Shown here in pieces: positions 10,726 through 21,324 of a stretch of DNA of 64,000 nt. Origin of the DNA: Trichosporon coremiiforme (taxonomy: Eukaryota > Basidiomycota > Tremellomycetes > Trichosporonales > Trichosporonaceae). How positions within the stretch are numbered: position 1 is the first letter of the stretch; the number at the start of each line of letters is the position of its first letter. The DNA lies in assembly GCA_039545355.1 (NCBI GenBank), contig BCJJ01000014.1, positions 122,999-186,998 of the forward strand, in the 5' to 3' direction. The position numbers and the translations under genes are program-made. The notes beneath the pieces were generated by a model. It saw nothing but the letters and a program-made list of their open reading frames with translations. It was not told the origin of the DNA and ran no database searches.

Positions 10726-11893
10726 GCTACCCTCTCGCTCCATGTTTTAACATCTCGTCGTAATATTAATAACCCATTCTCTCTCACCCGCAGCTCAATC
10801 GTCGGAGCCTGCCTAGAATATGTCCTTTAGCCTTTTCCATTTCCTTTCCCGCATTTTCTCTTCGTGTGTCTCATATAGATGGAAATTAGTTGTGAAATCT
10901 GAATTCAAAACGCGCTCTCTTCGCGAGCAGCGCGATACTGGTGGGAACAGCATGCAACGCCTTCTCTCCGTCGCCATTGGTCGCTCGGCATCGCTCGGCA
11001 TCTTAGTTGACACAGTTCCAGCTCGCTTGCAGCTTAACACGAGATTTCGCGCAACTTTTTCGTCCTCGATACGCGACGAGATCTGTCGTGTTCCGACATC
11101 TCGGTGCATCGCTAACACGATCAGCCTCGGCGTTAGCTGGACTAACCACGAACTCGGACAAACTCACGAAGCAGGCTTCGGTCGCTCGAGCAGGTGGACA
11201 CTCTCGTCAGCGTCGCACATCGCACAGATCAGAGACAACGACGCTCGTGCTGGGCGCTGCAACTATGACCATCATGGCGGGCGTAGCGATCACGAGGCGT
11301 AGCGATCACGGGGCATGGGGGGCGGCGGCCGGCGAAGCTGGAGATAATGACGCATCGTGACTCTCATCGATGAGCGGCCAGGTCTGGACTGAACAGCGTG
11401 TCTCAGGTCTCAGCATTCTCAGCGTCTCACCGGGGCCGTCGGGGCACCACTCGTAGAGCGAGCGGGCAGGCGATAAGCGATCGTACCGGGCTCCGAAGTC
11501 GAATACCTCTTTCGCACTCGATCGCTCTTGATCGCGGGCGCATTGATGGCCTTAGGTCTGAGTCTGTACGGCGTTATGCCCTTCGGGCCTCGTACTTGTG
11601 CCCCCTCCTTCCGTCGGAACTCGTGCAGCGTCACAGATCACCATGACGCGCCCCTCGTCCCACGCCCATCTCCCATCTCCCCTCTCTCCTCTCTTCTTGT
11701 CTCGTCTTCACCTACTGCCACCTTCTCTCCTCCGACTCCTAACGGCAGAGTGGAGGAAGCCGGCCAAGCCCCTCCCAACGCATGTCAACCCGTCTATCCA
11801 ATCCCTCTCCAAGAAGCCCAGGCAAGCAGCTGCAAGAAAGAAAATCCAGCGCGCCCCGGGAGCCTGCAACGCCCTCTCGAGGACGTATGACGG
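10726..11893. other. intergenic region between lipid-droplet gene and tRNA
   Basis: An AT-rich 3' segment (aatattaataa near 10760) probably carries the polyadenylation signal of the preceding gene. The rest, to the tRNA, has only short frames with no family signal. Confidence 0.45.
11281..11310. repeat. 16-bp tandem duplication
   Basis: The word gcgtagcgatcacg occurs at 11281-11294 and again at 11297-11310, a near-perfect 16-bp tandem duplication. No function inferred. Confidence 0.7.
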
Positions 11894-11980
11894 TTCCTGA
11901 TCGTATAACGGCTAGTATGCTCGCTTGTCACTTTAACTTGGCTCTCGCGGGAGATCGGAGTTCGATTCTCCGTCAGGAAG
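11894..11980 (+). tRNA. tRNA-Asp (GTC) with a 15-nt intron
   Basis: The cloverleaf folds by eye. The acceptor stem TTCCTGA (11894-11900) pairs perfectly with TCAGGAA (11973-11979), with discriminator G at 11980. The D-arm GTAT/GTAT encloses AACGGCTA. The anticodon stem CTCGC/GCGGG holds loop TTGTCA..C with anticodon GTC, so the tRNA carries aspartate. The T-arm CGGAG-TTCGATT-CTCCG is canonical. Between positions 37 and 38, the normal site for nuclear tRNA introns, lie 15 extra bases (ctttaacttggctct). The mature length without them is 72 nt. A run of T follows at once. Confidence 0.93.
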
Positions 11981-11986
11981 CTTCTC

Positions 11987-11993
11987 TTTTTTT
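11987..11993 (+). terminator. RNA polymerase III terminator
   Basis: Seven consecutive T residues 6 nt after the tRNA-Asp end, the standard Pol III stop signal. Confidence 0.85.
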
Positions 11994-12190
11994 GCACTGG
12001 TCTCGGACAGGAGGCAGGCTGGGTCATTTGATTTTGGAGTTGATTGAGGGATGAAGGAGGATAGGTGGGAGCGATGTGGGTGAGGACACTTCGGATTTCA
12101 ATGAGTGGAGCAACAGAGAGAGAGTGAAGGCCAGAGAGGCACAAGTCATATCGCACTGCAAAGAAATACATGTATCGCAAAATATAACGT

Positions 12191-15175
12191 CTACTCGAGC
12201 TGCACGGCGTCCTTCCACACTCGACGGACCATGTTCTCGGCGCGAGCCTCGGCGCCCTCCGAGTCGGCGCGCTCAGGAATCTTGGCCAGAATATCAGCCT
12301 GCACGCGGTCGTTCAGGTCGCTGATGCCCGTGGCATACCGACGCGCAAACTCGCGGTACCACCCCCACTTGGCGCGGGTGGACCAGGCGCCCAGCTCCCC
12401 CGCGTCCTGCAGCGCCAGCACGGCCTTCAGGCCCGACCCGGCGTCCTCGCCCTCCTCGGCTCCCTCCTGGGGCAGAGCCCAGGGCAGGAGCTCGGAGATG
12501 AACGCCCGCGTCGTTGCGACGAAGACCTTGTCGGCGCGCTCGGATTGCAGGTCCAGCGAGGCCTGCACGTCGCGCGCCTCACGCGAGCGCTCGAGCGTCT
12601 CGTCCTCCTCGTCGTCACCGACTCCTTCGCCCGACTCGAGGCGCTCGGCGGCGCGGCGCGCGCGGGCGACCTCGTCCGCCTTCTCAACCGCGGCGAGGCG
12701 GCGCGAGACAGCTTTGACGCGGCCCTGGACCTTGTCCAGCGTCATGCGGAGGAGCTCCCACTTGTCGCCGTCTGTCCAGCCGTCGGCGGCGTCGGTGCCC
12801 GACGACGAGGGGTCTTCGGCGAACACCCACGAGACGACGTCCATCGGCTCCAGGATGCCGTACTGCAGGTACTTGTCCGTGGTGATGAGGCGCATCTGCG
12901 CCGACTGGCGCCAGAAGCTGGCCACGGCGTCGAGGAGGACACGGCGCGAGGCGGCGTCGGGCGTCATGTGCCTCAGCACGTCGAGGTAGCGCTCGGTCGC
13001 GTTCAGGAAGTGCGAGAACGAGCGCGAACCCAGGTGCTGGATCGTCTCGACCGCCATGGTGAGGATGGGCGCGGAGAGTGTCTCGCTGCCCTCGACGCGG
13101 GCGCCGGGAAGGTTGTCGAGGTAGCTCTTAACCTCGTTCGAAGGCGCCTTCGAGCGCATGAGGCGGAGGAGCTCGGTCGCCTCGGCGTGCAGCGGGTTCT
13201 CGCTAGACTCGTACGGCCAGACGGGCTCGGGGGGCGAGTCGGCAATGACGCCGGCGCCCTTCTCGAGCATGGGCTCGGGGAGGGTCTGGTGGATACGGTC
13301 GTGGTAGGCGAGGCGGATCTCGAGCTCGACGACGCGGCGCATGAAGGCGCGCTTCGGGTGGCCCGTGGGGAGCTCGAGCTCGGGGATCCACTCCTTCCAC
13401 ATCCACTGGAAGCCGAAGTTGGACAGGTGGATCGCGAACCACTCGGCCGCGCGGCGGGCGATCTCGAGGTCCAGGCCGTCGGCACCCATCATCGTGAAGA
13501 GCTTGCGGACGGCGCGGCCGACGGGGGGCGCAACAGTGGTCGGCGAAAGCTTGCAGAGCTCGGTGATGACAGAGCCGTAGTAGATCGGGCGGAACGGCAG
13601 GGGGTTGAGGCTGAAGAGACCAGCGAGCATCGAGTTGACGATGAGCGATTCGAGCGAGATGGTCGACTCATTGCCTTCGGCCTTGAACGTGCCCGGGGTC
13701 AGCTGGTGGGGGAGCGCGAGCAACAGACGCGCGCACTCCTTCCGGTTCACCTCGTAGATGTTGATCATGTCGAGGAAGAGCGAGCGGAGCGTCCATCCCA
13801 TCACCGTGTCAGCGGGCGGCACGGCCTCCTCGGCGAACAGGCGGAGACATCCGGCCTGGCCCTCGCCGACCTGGCCGTTGTCGAGGTCGTCAGACGCCTC
13901 GTACAGATCCGGCGGCATGTTGACGGGGGACAGGTTGTAGGCGTCGGGCAAGATCGCGCCCTCGGGCAGCGTGACGCTCTCGCTGGGTCGGGGAAGGACG
14001 GACGGGGGAGCGTAGCCGTCGGCGCGGAGCGCGTGCAGCGCGGCAAGGAACTCGGCGACGGACTGGGGTCAGCTATCACACGCATAAAATAAATACAGCT
14101 GTTCGGCTGCAGGTCACTCACGTCCTTGTAGGGCTCGGCCTCCTCGCCAGCATCCTGGATCGGGGCGAAAGGGTTGATGAGCTCGCGGCTGCCCTTGCGG
14201 CCGTAGACCCACTGCTCGATCGAGCCCACGAGGTCCTCGACCTCGCCCGAGTACGTGGGCACAAGGCCGTGGGCGGAGCGCATGAGGCCCTCGGTGACGG
14301 CGCGGCACGCCCGCTCGGCACGGTCGCCGCCACCTCCGACCTCGTTGATAACAGTCAGGAGACCCTTGTACACATCGATAATGCTCTGGGAGCTGACGAG
14401 ACCAGCGGGGACAAGCAGGGAGAGGAACTGCAGCAGCAGCCTAGCGTCGCGCCACTGCCTCCCCTCGACGGCATTGCGGAACGCCCGCCCCAGGTCCTCA
14501 ATGACCTCGCGGCCGCACTCCTCATCCTCGCCGGCCTTGCGCTTGTCGCCCGTCTGCGGCTCGCCGTTCGTGCCGTCGACGCCCTCGGCACCCTCGTCCA
14601 TGTCCGTGGGCGGCTTGGCGCCCTCGTCGATGCTGTATGCCAGGTGCAGGAGCAGCGTCACGAGGTGCGGATGCTTGTACGGCTGCTCCGTGACGGCGTT
14701 GCGGAAACCCTCCATCGCACCCTGCCCGCCCTCGTGCCAGCTCCGTCGGAGGACCTTGGCCAGGCGCGGCGGGTCCTCGAGCGCGTCAAAGTCCTCGTCC
14801 TCCGCGTACTTGGCGATCATCTTGCGCATGCGCACCGCTGTCGTCTCGGGAAGGGTGCGTCCGCCGCCGCCCCTGGGACCGCGACCGCGGTCATCTGAGA
14901 GTTAGCGCAGCTCGGCGTTGAAGCATGGCGAGCTGGGCAGAGATCCGATAACTCAGAGTCTCATCCAGATGTAAGGATAGAGGATAGACTGGGCACTCAC
15001 TTCTCCTCGGTCCGCGACCGTAGCCACCACCACCTCCGTAACCACCCCCACCACCTCCTCCATAGCCACCACCACCGCCTCCTCCATACCCGCCGCCTCC
15101 TCCATAGCCACCACCACCACCTCCATATCCGCCGCCACCACCAGAGTATCCGCCGTAGCCACCGTTATAGCTCAT
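12191..15175 (-). CDS. CBC1: nuclear cap-binding complex large subunit CBP80
   Basis: Three exons: 15175-15001, 14894-14122, 14062-12191, phases consistent, 939 residues. From about residue 80 the protein is all alpha-helical HEAT/MIF4G-type sequence: MIAKYAEDEDFDAL, then LGRAFRNAVEGRQWRDARLLLQF, then the second and third MIF4G-like parts (MGWTLRSLFLDMINIYEVNRKEC; LFSLNPLPFRPIYYGSVITEL; FSHFLNATERYLDVLR). This is the order seen in NCBP1/Cbc1/Sto1. The protein partners CBP20 to bind the m7G cap of nuclear transcripts and links to splicing, export and snRNA/snoRNA maturation. Human NCBP1 is 790 residues. The excess here is partly exon 1, which encodes a Gly/Tyr repeat (GGYGGGGG units, residues about 5-55) running into an RG-rich segment at the exon 1-2 join. 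It shares a divergent promoter with the HIT-finger gene. Confidence 0.9.
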
Positions 15176-15537
15176 GGCGCCAAAGTCGAGGTTGCGTTTT
15201 TGTGTTGTTGTTTGCCGGCGAAACAACAAAGTCCAGGTGCAATCGGGCCAGCCAGTGGTCGCAAGCAGAGAGAAAGAAGGGCGCGAGGCAGGGCGGAAGC
15301 TAATCTGTGTTATTTGGGTGGGTGGAGGGGACGTCACTCACCAGCCAGCCTGCCTCCACCGGCTGGGAGCGGCCGGGACTGGGCAGGTGGGTGAGATGAG
15401 GTGAGTATTTTGAAAGTGGAGGTTGGCCACGGCCTTCGATCGAGCACCCACTCTCTGTCAACATCGCCACGCCATCGACCAACGACACACCGGTCGTTCC
15501 AAGACATCAACAGAGGGTTGATACAGTAGGAATAAGG
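15176..15537. promoter_or_regulatory. divergent promoter between CBC1 (-) and HIT1 (+)
   Basis: 362 nt separate the two start codons, so both promoters must overlap here. It contains inverted-looking words near 15330-15395 (cacccacc on one side, ggtgggtg on the other). No TATA box is evident. Shared control is inferred from the spacing only. Confidence 0.5.
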
Positions 15538-16465
15538 ATGGGCCCGAAACCGGCTCAATGCTTCTGCGGCCAACCCGCCAAATACCGCTGCTCCGCCTGT
15601 CCCGTGCGATAGTGAGCTCACTTGCCCCGTTTCTTAGCTGACATCCCAGTTGCTCAGTCGCGTGCTACAAGCAGCATAAAGGTGGCTTTCTTCCTCCGCG
15701 CTTCTAAGCTAACGGCAGATGGGAGCTGTACAGGTGTAGGCAAGGACGCCCCTGCCCCAAGTCTCGAGTCCGCCCAACCATCTGTTTCCGCCGAGACGGA
15801 CGCTGGACCACAAATAACCGAGGAGGAGGAGGTCGGGGGAGAAGCGGAAGTGAAGTCGGAAGAGAAGCCCGAAGAGTCATTGAAGCGACTGACGGAACTG
15901 AGATGGCCCCCCGAGCCCGACGAGTCGATCTTCTCCGACCCCCTGAAACGCGAGGACCCGAAGCCGTTGCGACACGCAGAGCTCGAGCGGATAGGTGCGT
16001 CCTGTCCATTGTCCCAAGCTGACATTAGCAACCTCCTCCGATCTCCGCACATTGTTGGCCAACCCGACATTGAGAGCAGTGTTGAGTGCGCTGGACTCCT
16101 TCCAATCCCCCAAATCCCGCCATGCGGCCCTTGCCCGTCTTCTCGGTGTCGACTCGCAGTCATTAGCCAAACCGGCCGCTTCGGCGCTGATGGAGCGGAA
16201 CTCGCCTCCACCTTTGCACGCGCTCCTCGGCTCTCTCGACGGCTCCTCCTCCTCCCCTACTTCCTCAACTCCCGCTGAACTTGCGGGCATGGGCCAAGGG
16301 GGGAGGGACGACTGGGGCGCCTCGGGATGGTGGCTGGGTTACAACGAGAAGCGAGTCTGGGTCGGGCCCGAAGAGAGGAGATTGATGAGACTCTGGGCGG
16401 ATGCTGTGTCTGAGGCTATTGGCGGGTGGGGCATGCGCGAGGGGCAGCTTGCCTGGGAGGTGTAA
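15538..16465 (+). CDS. HIT1: zf-HIT box C/D snoRNP assembly factor (Hit1/ZNHIT3 type)
   Basis: Four exons: 15538-15611, 15650-15681, 15719-15994, 16029-16465, phase-consistent, 272 residues. The HIT zinc finger occupies residues about 8-40: CFCG, KYRCSAC, YCSVACYKQHK and a final Cys after the third exon begins, which supplies the full set of seven Cys and one His. The first pair is C-x-C rather than the usual C-x2-C. After an acidic linker, the sequence SDLRTLLANPTLRAVLSALDSF matches the C-terminal ZNHIT3/Hit1 signature. Yeast Hit1 works with Rsa1 in assembling box C/D snoRNPs. Three introns of 34-38 nt, with one exon of only 32 nt, sit in the finger and linker. The C-terminal 60 residues (WWLGYNEKRVWVGPEERRLMRLW) look like a fungal extension. 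It is convergent with the kinesin gene, 208 nt apart. Confidence 0.88.
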
Positions 16466-16673
16466 GAGGTATAGAGGGGAATGGTATATTATTCATGCGT
16501 GGCTCGTGATCTATAGAAAAACATGTACAGTATCCGTCTACCCTGGTGGCACACGAACGAGGTGAGGAGGTGAGGTGCGGCGATGGACTGGATCTATGGC
16601 GACCTCAGGCCACGCCTCGGGCCTTTCGGCCCTCAGCCTGACTGCCGACCTCGGCCAAAGGCCTTCTGTCGGC

Positions 16674-19600
16674 CTAGCGGGCCGGCGAGTTGGAGAAGAA
16701 CCAGCTCTGCCTCTTCGCGCTCGCGGCGCTCTCATCCTGCAGCCTCGAGATGGGGTTTGCAGACTGGAACGTCGGCGCGGGGGCGGCGCCACCGCCGCCC
16801 CGGAGCGGCTTCGCAATACGCGCATGGGCATTGTACGCGCTCGCCTGCTGCTGGGCCTGGACCTCGGCCAGCCGCTCGCGAATGGCCTGGATCTGCTGCT
16901 CGTACCGCTGGTTCTTCTGCGCGAGGCGCGCATCGGCGTCGTTCAGGAGCGTCTCCAGGTTCTGGATGCGCTCGTTGCGCGTGATGAGCTTGCGCTCCGC
17001 GATGCCGACCTCCTTCTTCAGCGCCGTGTTCTGCTCCACGAGCTGCTTCTGCACCATGTTCAAGGCGTCCAGGTTGTGTTCCAGGAACTCGAGCTTGCGC
17101 TGCTGTGCGCGGCTGTTGGCACTGCGCGCGATGACTTTGTACTGCTCGCGCACCTCGTCAAGCTGCATCTCGAGCTCCACCACCTGAAGTTAGTTAGCGC
17201 AACCAAACAGGAAACTCACCTTCTCGCAGCGGTTCTGCAGATCCTTCATGAGCGACTTCTTGATGATCTCAAACTCGGCGTACTGAAGCTCGTGCTGCTT
17301 GCGGCTGCGCTCGAGGTCGCGCGTCGCTTTGGCAAACGTCTCGCCGTCCTGGATACCGTTCGAGGCGGTCGAGAGGGCGCGCTCGAGCTCCTCGTTTGAG
17401 AGCTTGTACGAGTCGATCGTGTTCTGCAGCCTGCGAATCTCGGTCGCGCGGCTCTCGGCACGCTCGGTGAGGGCGGCAATCTCGCCGCGGAGCATCTCCT
17501 CCTTGGCCGAGAACTTGGACTCGATCTGCGACTTGATGTCGTCGACGGCCATGGACTGGCTCGACGCCGTCTTCTCCAGGAGCGCCTCATATGCCTCGTC
17601 GCGCTTGCTGAGGTGCTTCTCGACCTCCTGCCTGCGCTTCGTCTGCAGCTCGGCCTCCTCGTGGCTCAGCCGCAGGCGCTCTTGCAGGTCGCGCACGAGC
17701 TCCTGGTTCTCGGCCAGGTGCGCTTGGACGAGCTCGCGAATGTCGGCGCTCATGGACGCCTCCTTGTCCGCGTCGCGCACGCCGTCGAGCTGCTTCAGCA
17801 CCTGTCGCAGCTTCTCGCCCGACGCGTCCAGGTTGGCGCCGCCAATGTCAATCTTGGCCATCATCTCGTTCAGCATCTCCTGCTTGCGCTTCTCCTTCTC
17901 CTCCTCCTTGGCGCTCGACTGCAGGTTCTTGAGCTCCTCGATCTGCGTCTTGTGCTCGTCAATGTCCCGCTGCAGATCGGCAACCTTCTCCTTGTACGTG
18001 TCGAGCGTGATCGAGGCGTCCTTGGACTCGGACTCGAAGCGTGCAGAGGCGATGCGGAGCTCGGACAGCTCGTGCGACATGCCCTTGTTCTCCTTCTTCC
18101 ACGAGTCCTCCTGCTCCTTGAGGTAGCCAATCTCGTCCTTGAGGTCGGCCATGAGCTTCTCCTGAGCGCGGAGCGCCCGCTCCTTCTCGGCGAGCTGGTC
18201 GCTGAGCTCGTTCTCGCGTCGCAGGAACTCCTCCTTCTCGTCCTTGTCCATCGTGACAGGCGTGTCTGGTCGGCTGTCGGAGAAGCCGGTGGGAGCAGGC
18301 GAGGCGGTCGACTTGGTCCGGCTGGTGGATAATGACTGCAGCGACGGCGTCCACTTAGACTCGTCGACCTTGCCGCCAGAGCGCCAGATCTTGTTCTCCT
18401 CCTCGAGCGCGGCGGCGTACTCGCGCACAGCGGCCAGCTCGGCCGTCGTCTTCTTGAGCATGGCCTTGAGCTCGGCGGGCGACAGCTCGACGTTGACTCG
18501 GGCCTTGTTCTTGATCGACTTGGCACGCATACCGAAGCGGAGCGTCGACAGCGTCTCCGGCTCGTTGTAAGACGCGGGCGAACAGTTGATGATCAGCGTC
18601 GTGCGCGAGTTACCTCCGAGCGACTCTTGCAGGATACGCGTGAGCTTGGAGTCACGATAAGGAATGTGCGTAGACTGATGTCAGCTAATGTCCAGCAACT
18701 CAAAGCTACCTTTCCGTCGGTGAGCGCGTTGATGACCATGCCGAGCGCAGAGAGCGACTTGTTGATCTTCTTGGCCTCCTCGAGCGTCTGACCCGAGGCG
18801 CCAGTCTTGCCGACCTTCTCGGAACCGGCCAAATCGACGAGGTACAGGTTGCCCGACTTCTGGCTGCCCGTCTCGGTATTCCGCTGGTGGATACCGATGA
18901 CGAAGATGGAATGGGAGCGAGACGACTCGGCGTTCATGTCTGCGGTTAGTCTACATCACTGTTCTTTAAACTTACTCGTCGAGGACACCGCACGGCTCGA
19001 GCCTCCAGCCTTCATGACCTTGTACACCTCCTCCTCGCTAGACACGTAGTACTCGGACAGGTTCTTGACGTAGACGCCGCGCGTCTTGTCCTCGTGCACT
19101 GAGAGGTTGTCGTTTTGCGCTGATGTCAGTTACCCGACCATTCTTCCCTACTCACGAGCCAGCAGGTCCTTGATGCGCTCCATGTAGATCTCCATGTACG
19201 ACACCTTGACGGTGTACTCGAACGTGCTGTCGGCATTGAGGATGGACTCGAAGATCTGCTCCGTGATTCGGGGAATCAGACCCTTCAATTCCGGGTTCTC
19301 AATGTCTCCCATCATCGCTGGGCTGTCAGCTACAAACCTGATTGTACTACTTACTGTACGTCTTTCCAGATCCCGTCTGGCCGTAACAGAACAGCGTGCC
19401 GTTGAATCCGGTCATCACGTCTTCGACGATCGTCTTGACGCCGAAATCGAAGATGTCCTCCTGCTTCGTGTCCGTGTCAAACACGCGATCAAACGAAAAG
19501 CCATCCTTCTCCGGACCGGCCAGACTCGACGCATTCTTCATGAACGCCGTCAGGTGATCGTCCGAGATGTTGATGCACTTGTCGCTCTTCGCCTCCGTCT

Positions 19601-20061
19601 CCATCCGGTTCATCGGTCGAAACCTGTCGTCAGCTCATGTCGAATGGGCGCGGGAGCGGCCGTGAGACCGTGGATCATGAACCGTCAAGTCATGACGCCC
19701 GGGACTGGACTGGGCTGGTCTGAGCAGCTGGTCGTGAGACCGTGGAGCCTCACGGCCAGCGGAGGGGTGTGACTGAAGCGGGCGGCAAGACTGTGCAGCA
19801 ATACGCAGCGCCGAAGTTGCGCACAGACAAGCTCGGTAGCGAGTCCCGGTGAAGCATACGCAGTGTCGACCTCAGCTTGTCCTTGGCTAGACCCCGCGGC
19901 ACTTGTGACTGCGGCTTGGATTTGGAATGAATGCAAACAATCCTCCCGCCACTCCGCGCCTTGGTTTCCCGGCTGACGACACATGAACACGTACCGACAA
20001 ACGACCTTCCTGTCAGCTTGCCAACTTTGGAACAGCTCACCTTGATATTGTTCCCCGACAT
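16674..20061 (-). CDS. kinesin-1 heavy chain (conventional kinesin)
   Basis: Eight exons: 20061-20041, 20005-19995, 19623-19355, 19317-19156, 19119-18976, 18939-18710, 18674-17220, 17183-16674; all phases fit and give 933 residues. The motor domain is residues about 5-330: P-loop GQTGSGKT (92-99), switch I SSRSH, switch [18 protein letters not shown]. The neck follows. Long coiled coils run to about 870. The tail carries [12 protein letters not shown] with the IAK autoinhibitory motif at about 887-889, diagnostic of kinesin-1. Fungal kinesin-1 proteins are about 930 residues. It is a plus-end microtubule motor for vesicle and organelle transport. Exon 2 is only 11 nt (VVC plus two bases of Arg); without it the first motor strand is lost. 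It is followed by a 371-nt intron, much longer than the other introns of this gene (35-45 nt). Confidence 0.93.
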
Positions 20062-21324
20062 GGCTGCTATGCTCGGCTGGTTATTGGCGCGAAGAAGTGT
20101 ATGCCGCTCGGGCCCAGCCTTGGTCCAACTCTATCAGTGATCGATACTGCAGCGGCGAGCGGTTGGGGGAGCGATCGAGGCTCGCTTGGAGAACACTGGG
20201 TGTCTTGAGAAGGTCGAAAGTGGTCGAAAGCGTGGAAAGCAAAGACGAAAGCGAAGATGCGTGCAGTGGTGATGAAGTTAGATGTGGACCACCCGGCCAA
20301 AGTGGAAGAATCAACGGATCGGCAGGAAAGTATGGAAGAAGGTGAAGTAAGGTTCCGATTGATGTTGACGTGCGCGACGTTGCTGTGGACGCTCAGCGTG
20401 TGCAAGCTGCAAGCGCGTAGGACAGACCCGGTCAGGTCCAGGGCCACCCTGGCCACTCAACCGGGCCCTGTATGGTGTCTGGTGTCTGGCATCTAAGGGA
20501 CACCCATCGCGCTGCTGCGACGCGGGTCACGCGCGGGTTCAGCGGGTTCCTCTGTGTCTGACCCAGTGACTTCGGGAGCATTCTCGCGTGGCCCATCCCA
20601 GCTGCGGTATGCTCTCCCATCTCCCATCTCGTAGCGCGCGTCATCGTCATCGACGGTACTGTCCTCGCTGTCCTGCATAACCCATGTCCTGCGTGTCGCT
20701 CATCTCCATGTCGCTGCTGCACACAGCGCGGGGACCTAACAACCCCATGCTCATAGCCCCGCCCTCAACCTAGCCACACCCTCGACCGCTTCGCGGTCTC
20801 GGGTTGAGTCACTGTAATCAATGCATTTCATCCAATTCGTACAGGGGGAATCCCAACTCTCTCCAGAAGTTAAAGTAAGAGAAAAAAAGAAAAAAAGAGG
20901 ATAGCGGGGGAACGAGAATCCACTGACCCGTCGCACTAGCACTAGAACTAGTAGACGACGGTTCACACTCCGCTGCATCCGTCCTCGAGCCCGGGAACTA
21001 CGCTCGCCTAGCCAAGTCACCTCCCCGGCCAGGAATTAAGATATCGTTTATTACTTTATTCTAATACGTTGCCGTCTTCGCGCTCATGCACCGCTTCCTC
21101 CGGCTGGGGAGCAGGGTGGGGGTTGACAAGAGACGCAAAACGAGGCAAGGGGGGCAGGCAGCGAGAGAGCGGGTCGGGAGGGAAGAGCAGAGCGAGAGAG
21201 TGGAGAGCGTGAGGGGAAGAGAGAGAGGGACATGACAGTCGGGGGCCGATCAATGCTGGGAGCGCGAGACGAGGGTATCGAGATTAGCTAGAGTTAAGTG
21301 GACGCGAGGGGACGCGAGAGTTCA
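20062..21324. other. intergenic region upstream of kinesin, downstream of GSK3
   Basis: About 1.26 kb. It holds the kinesin promoter side (20062-20500) and the GSK3 3' side. An A-rich tract occurs at 20878-20900 and a purine-rich GAGAGA-type stretch at 21140-21230. I see no gene or RNA. Confidence 0.45.

Noticed and set aside
12545..14092. 515-codon + strand open frame
   Set aside because: Antisense shadow of CBC1; Arg/Val/Leu-rich with no family signal.
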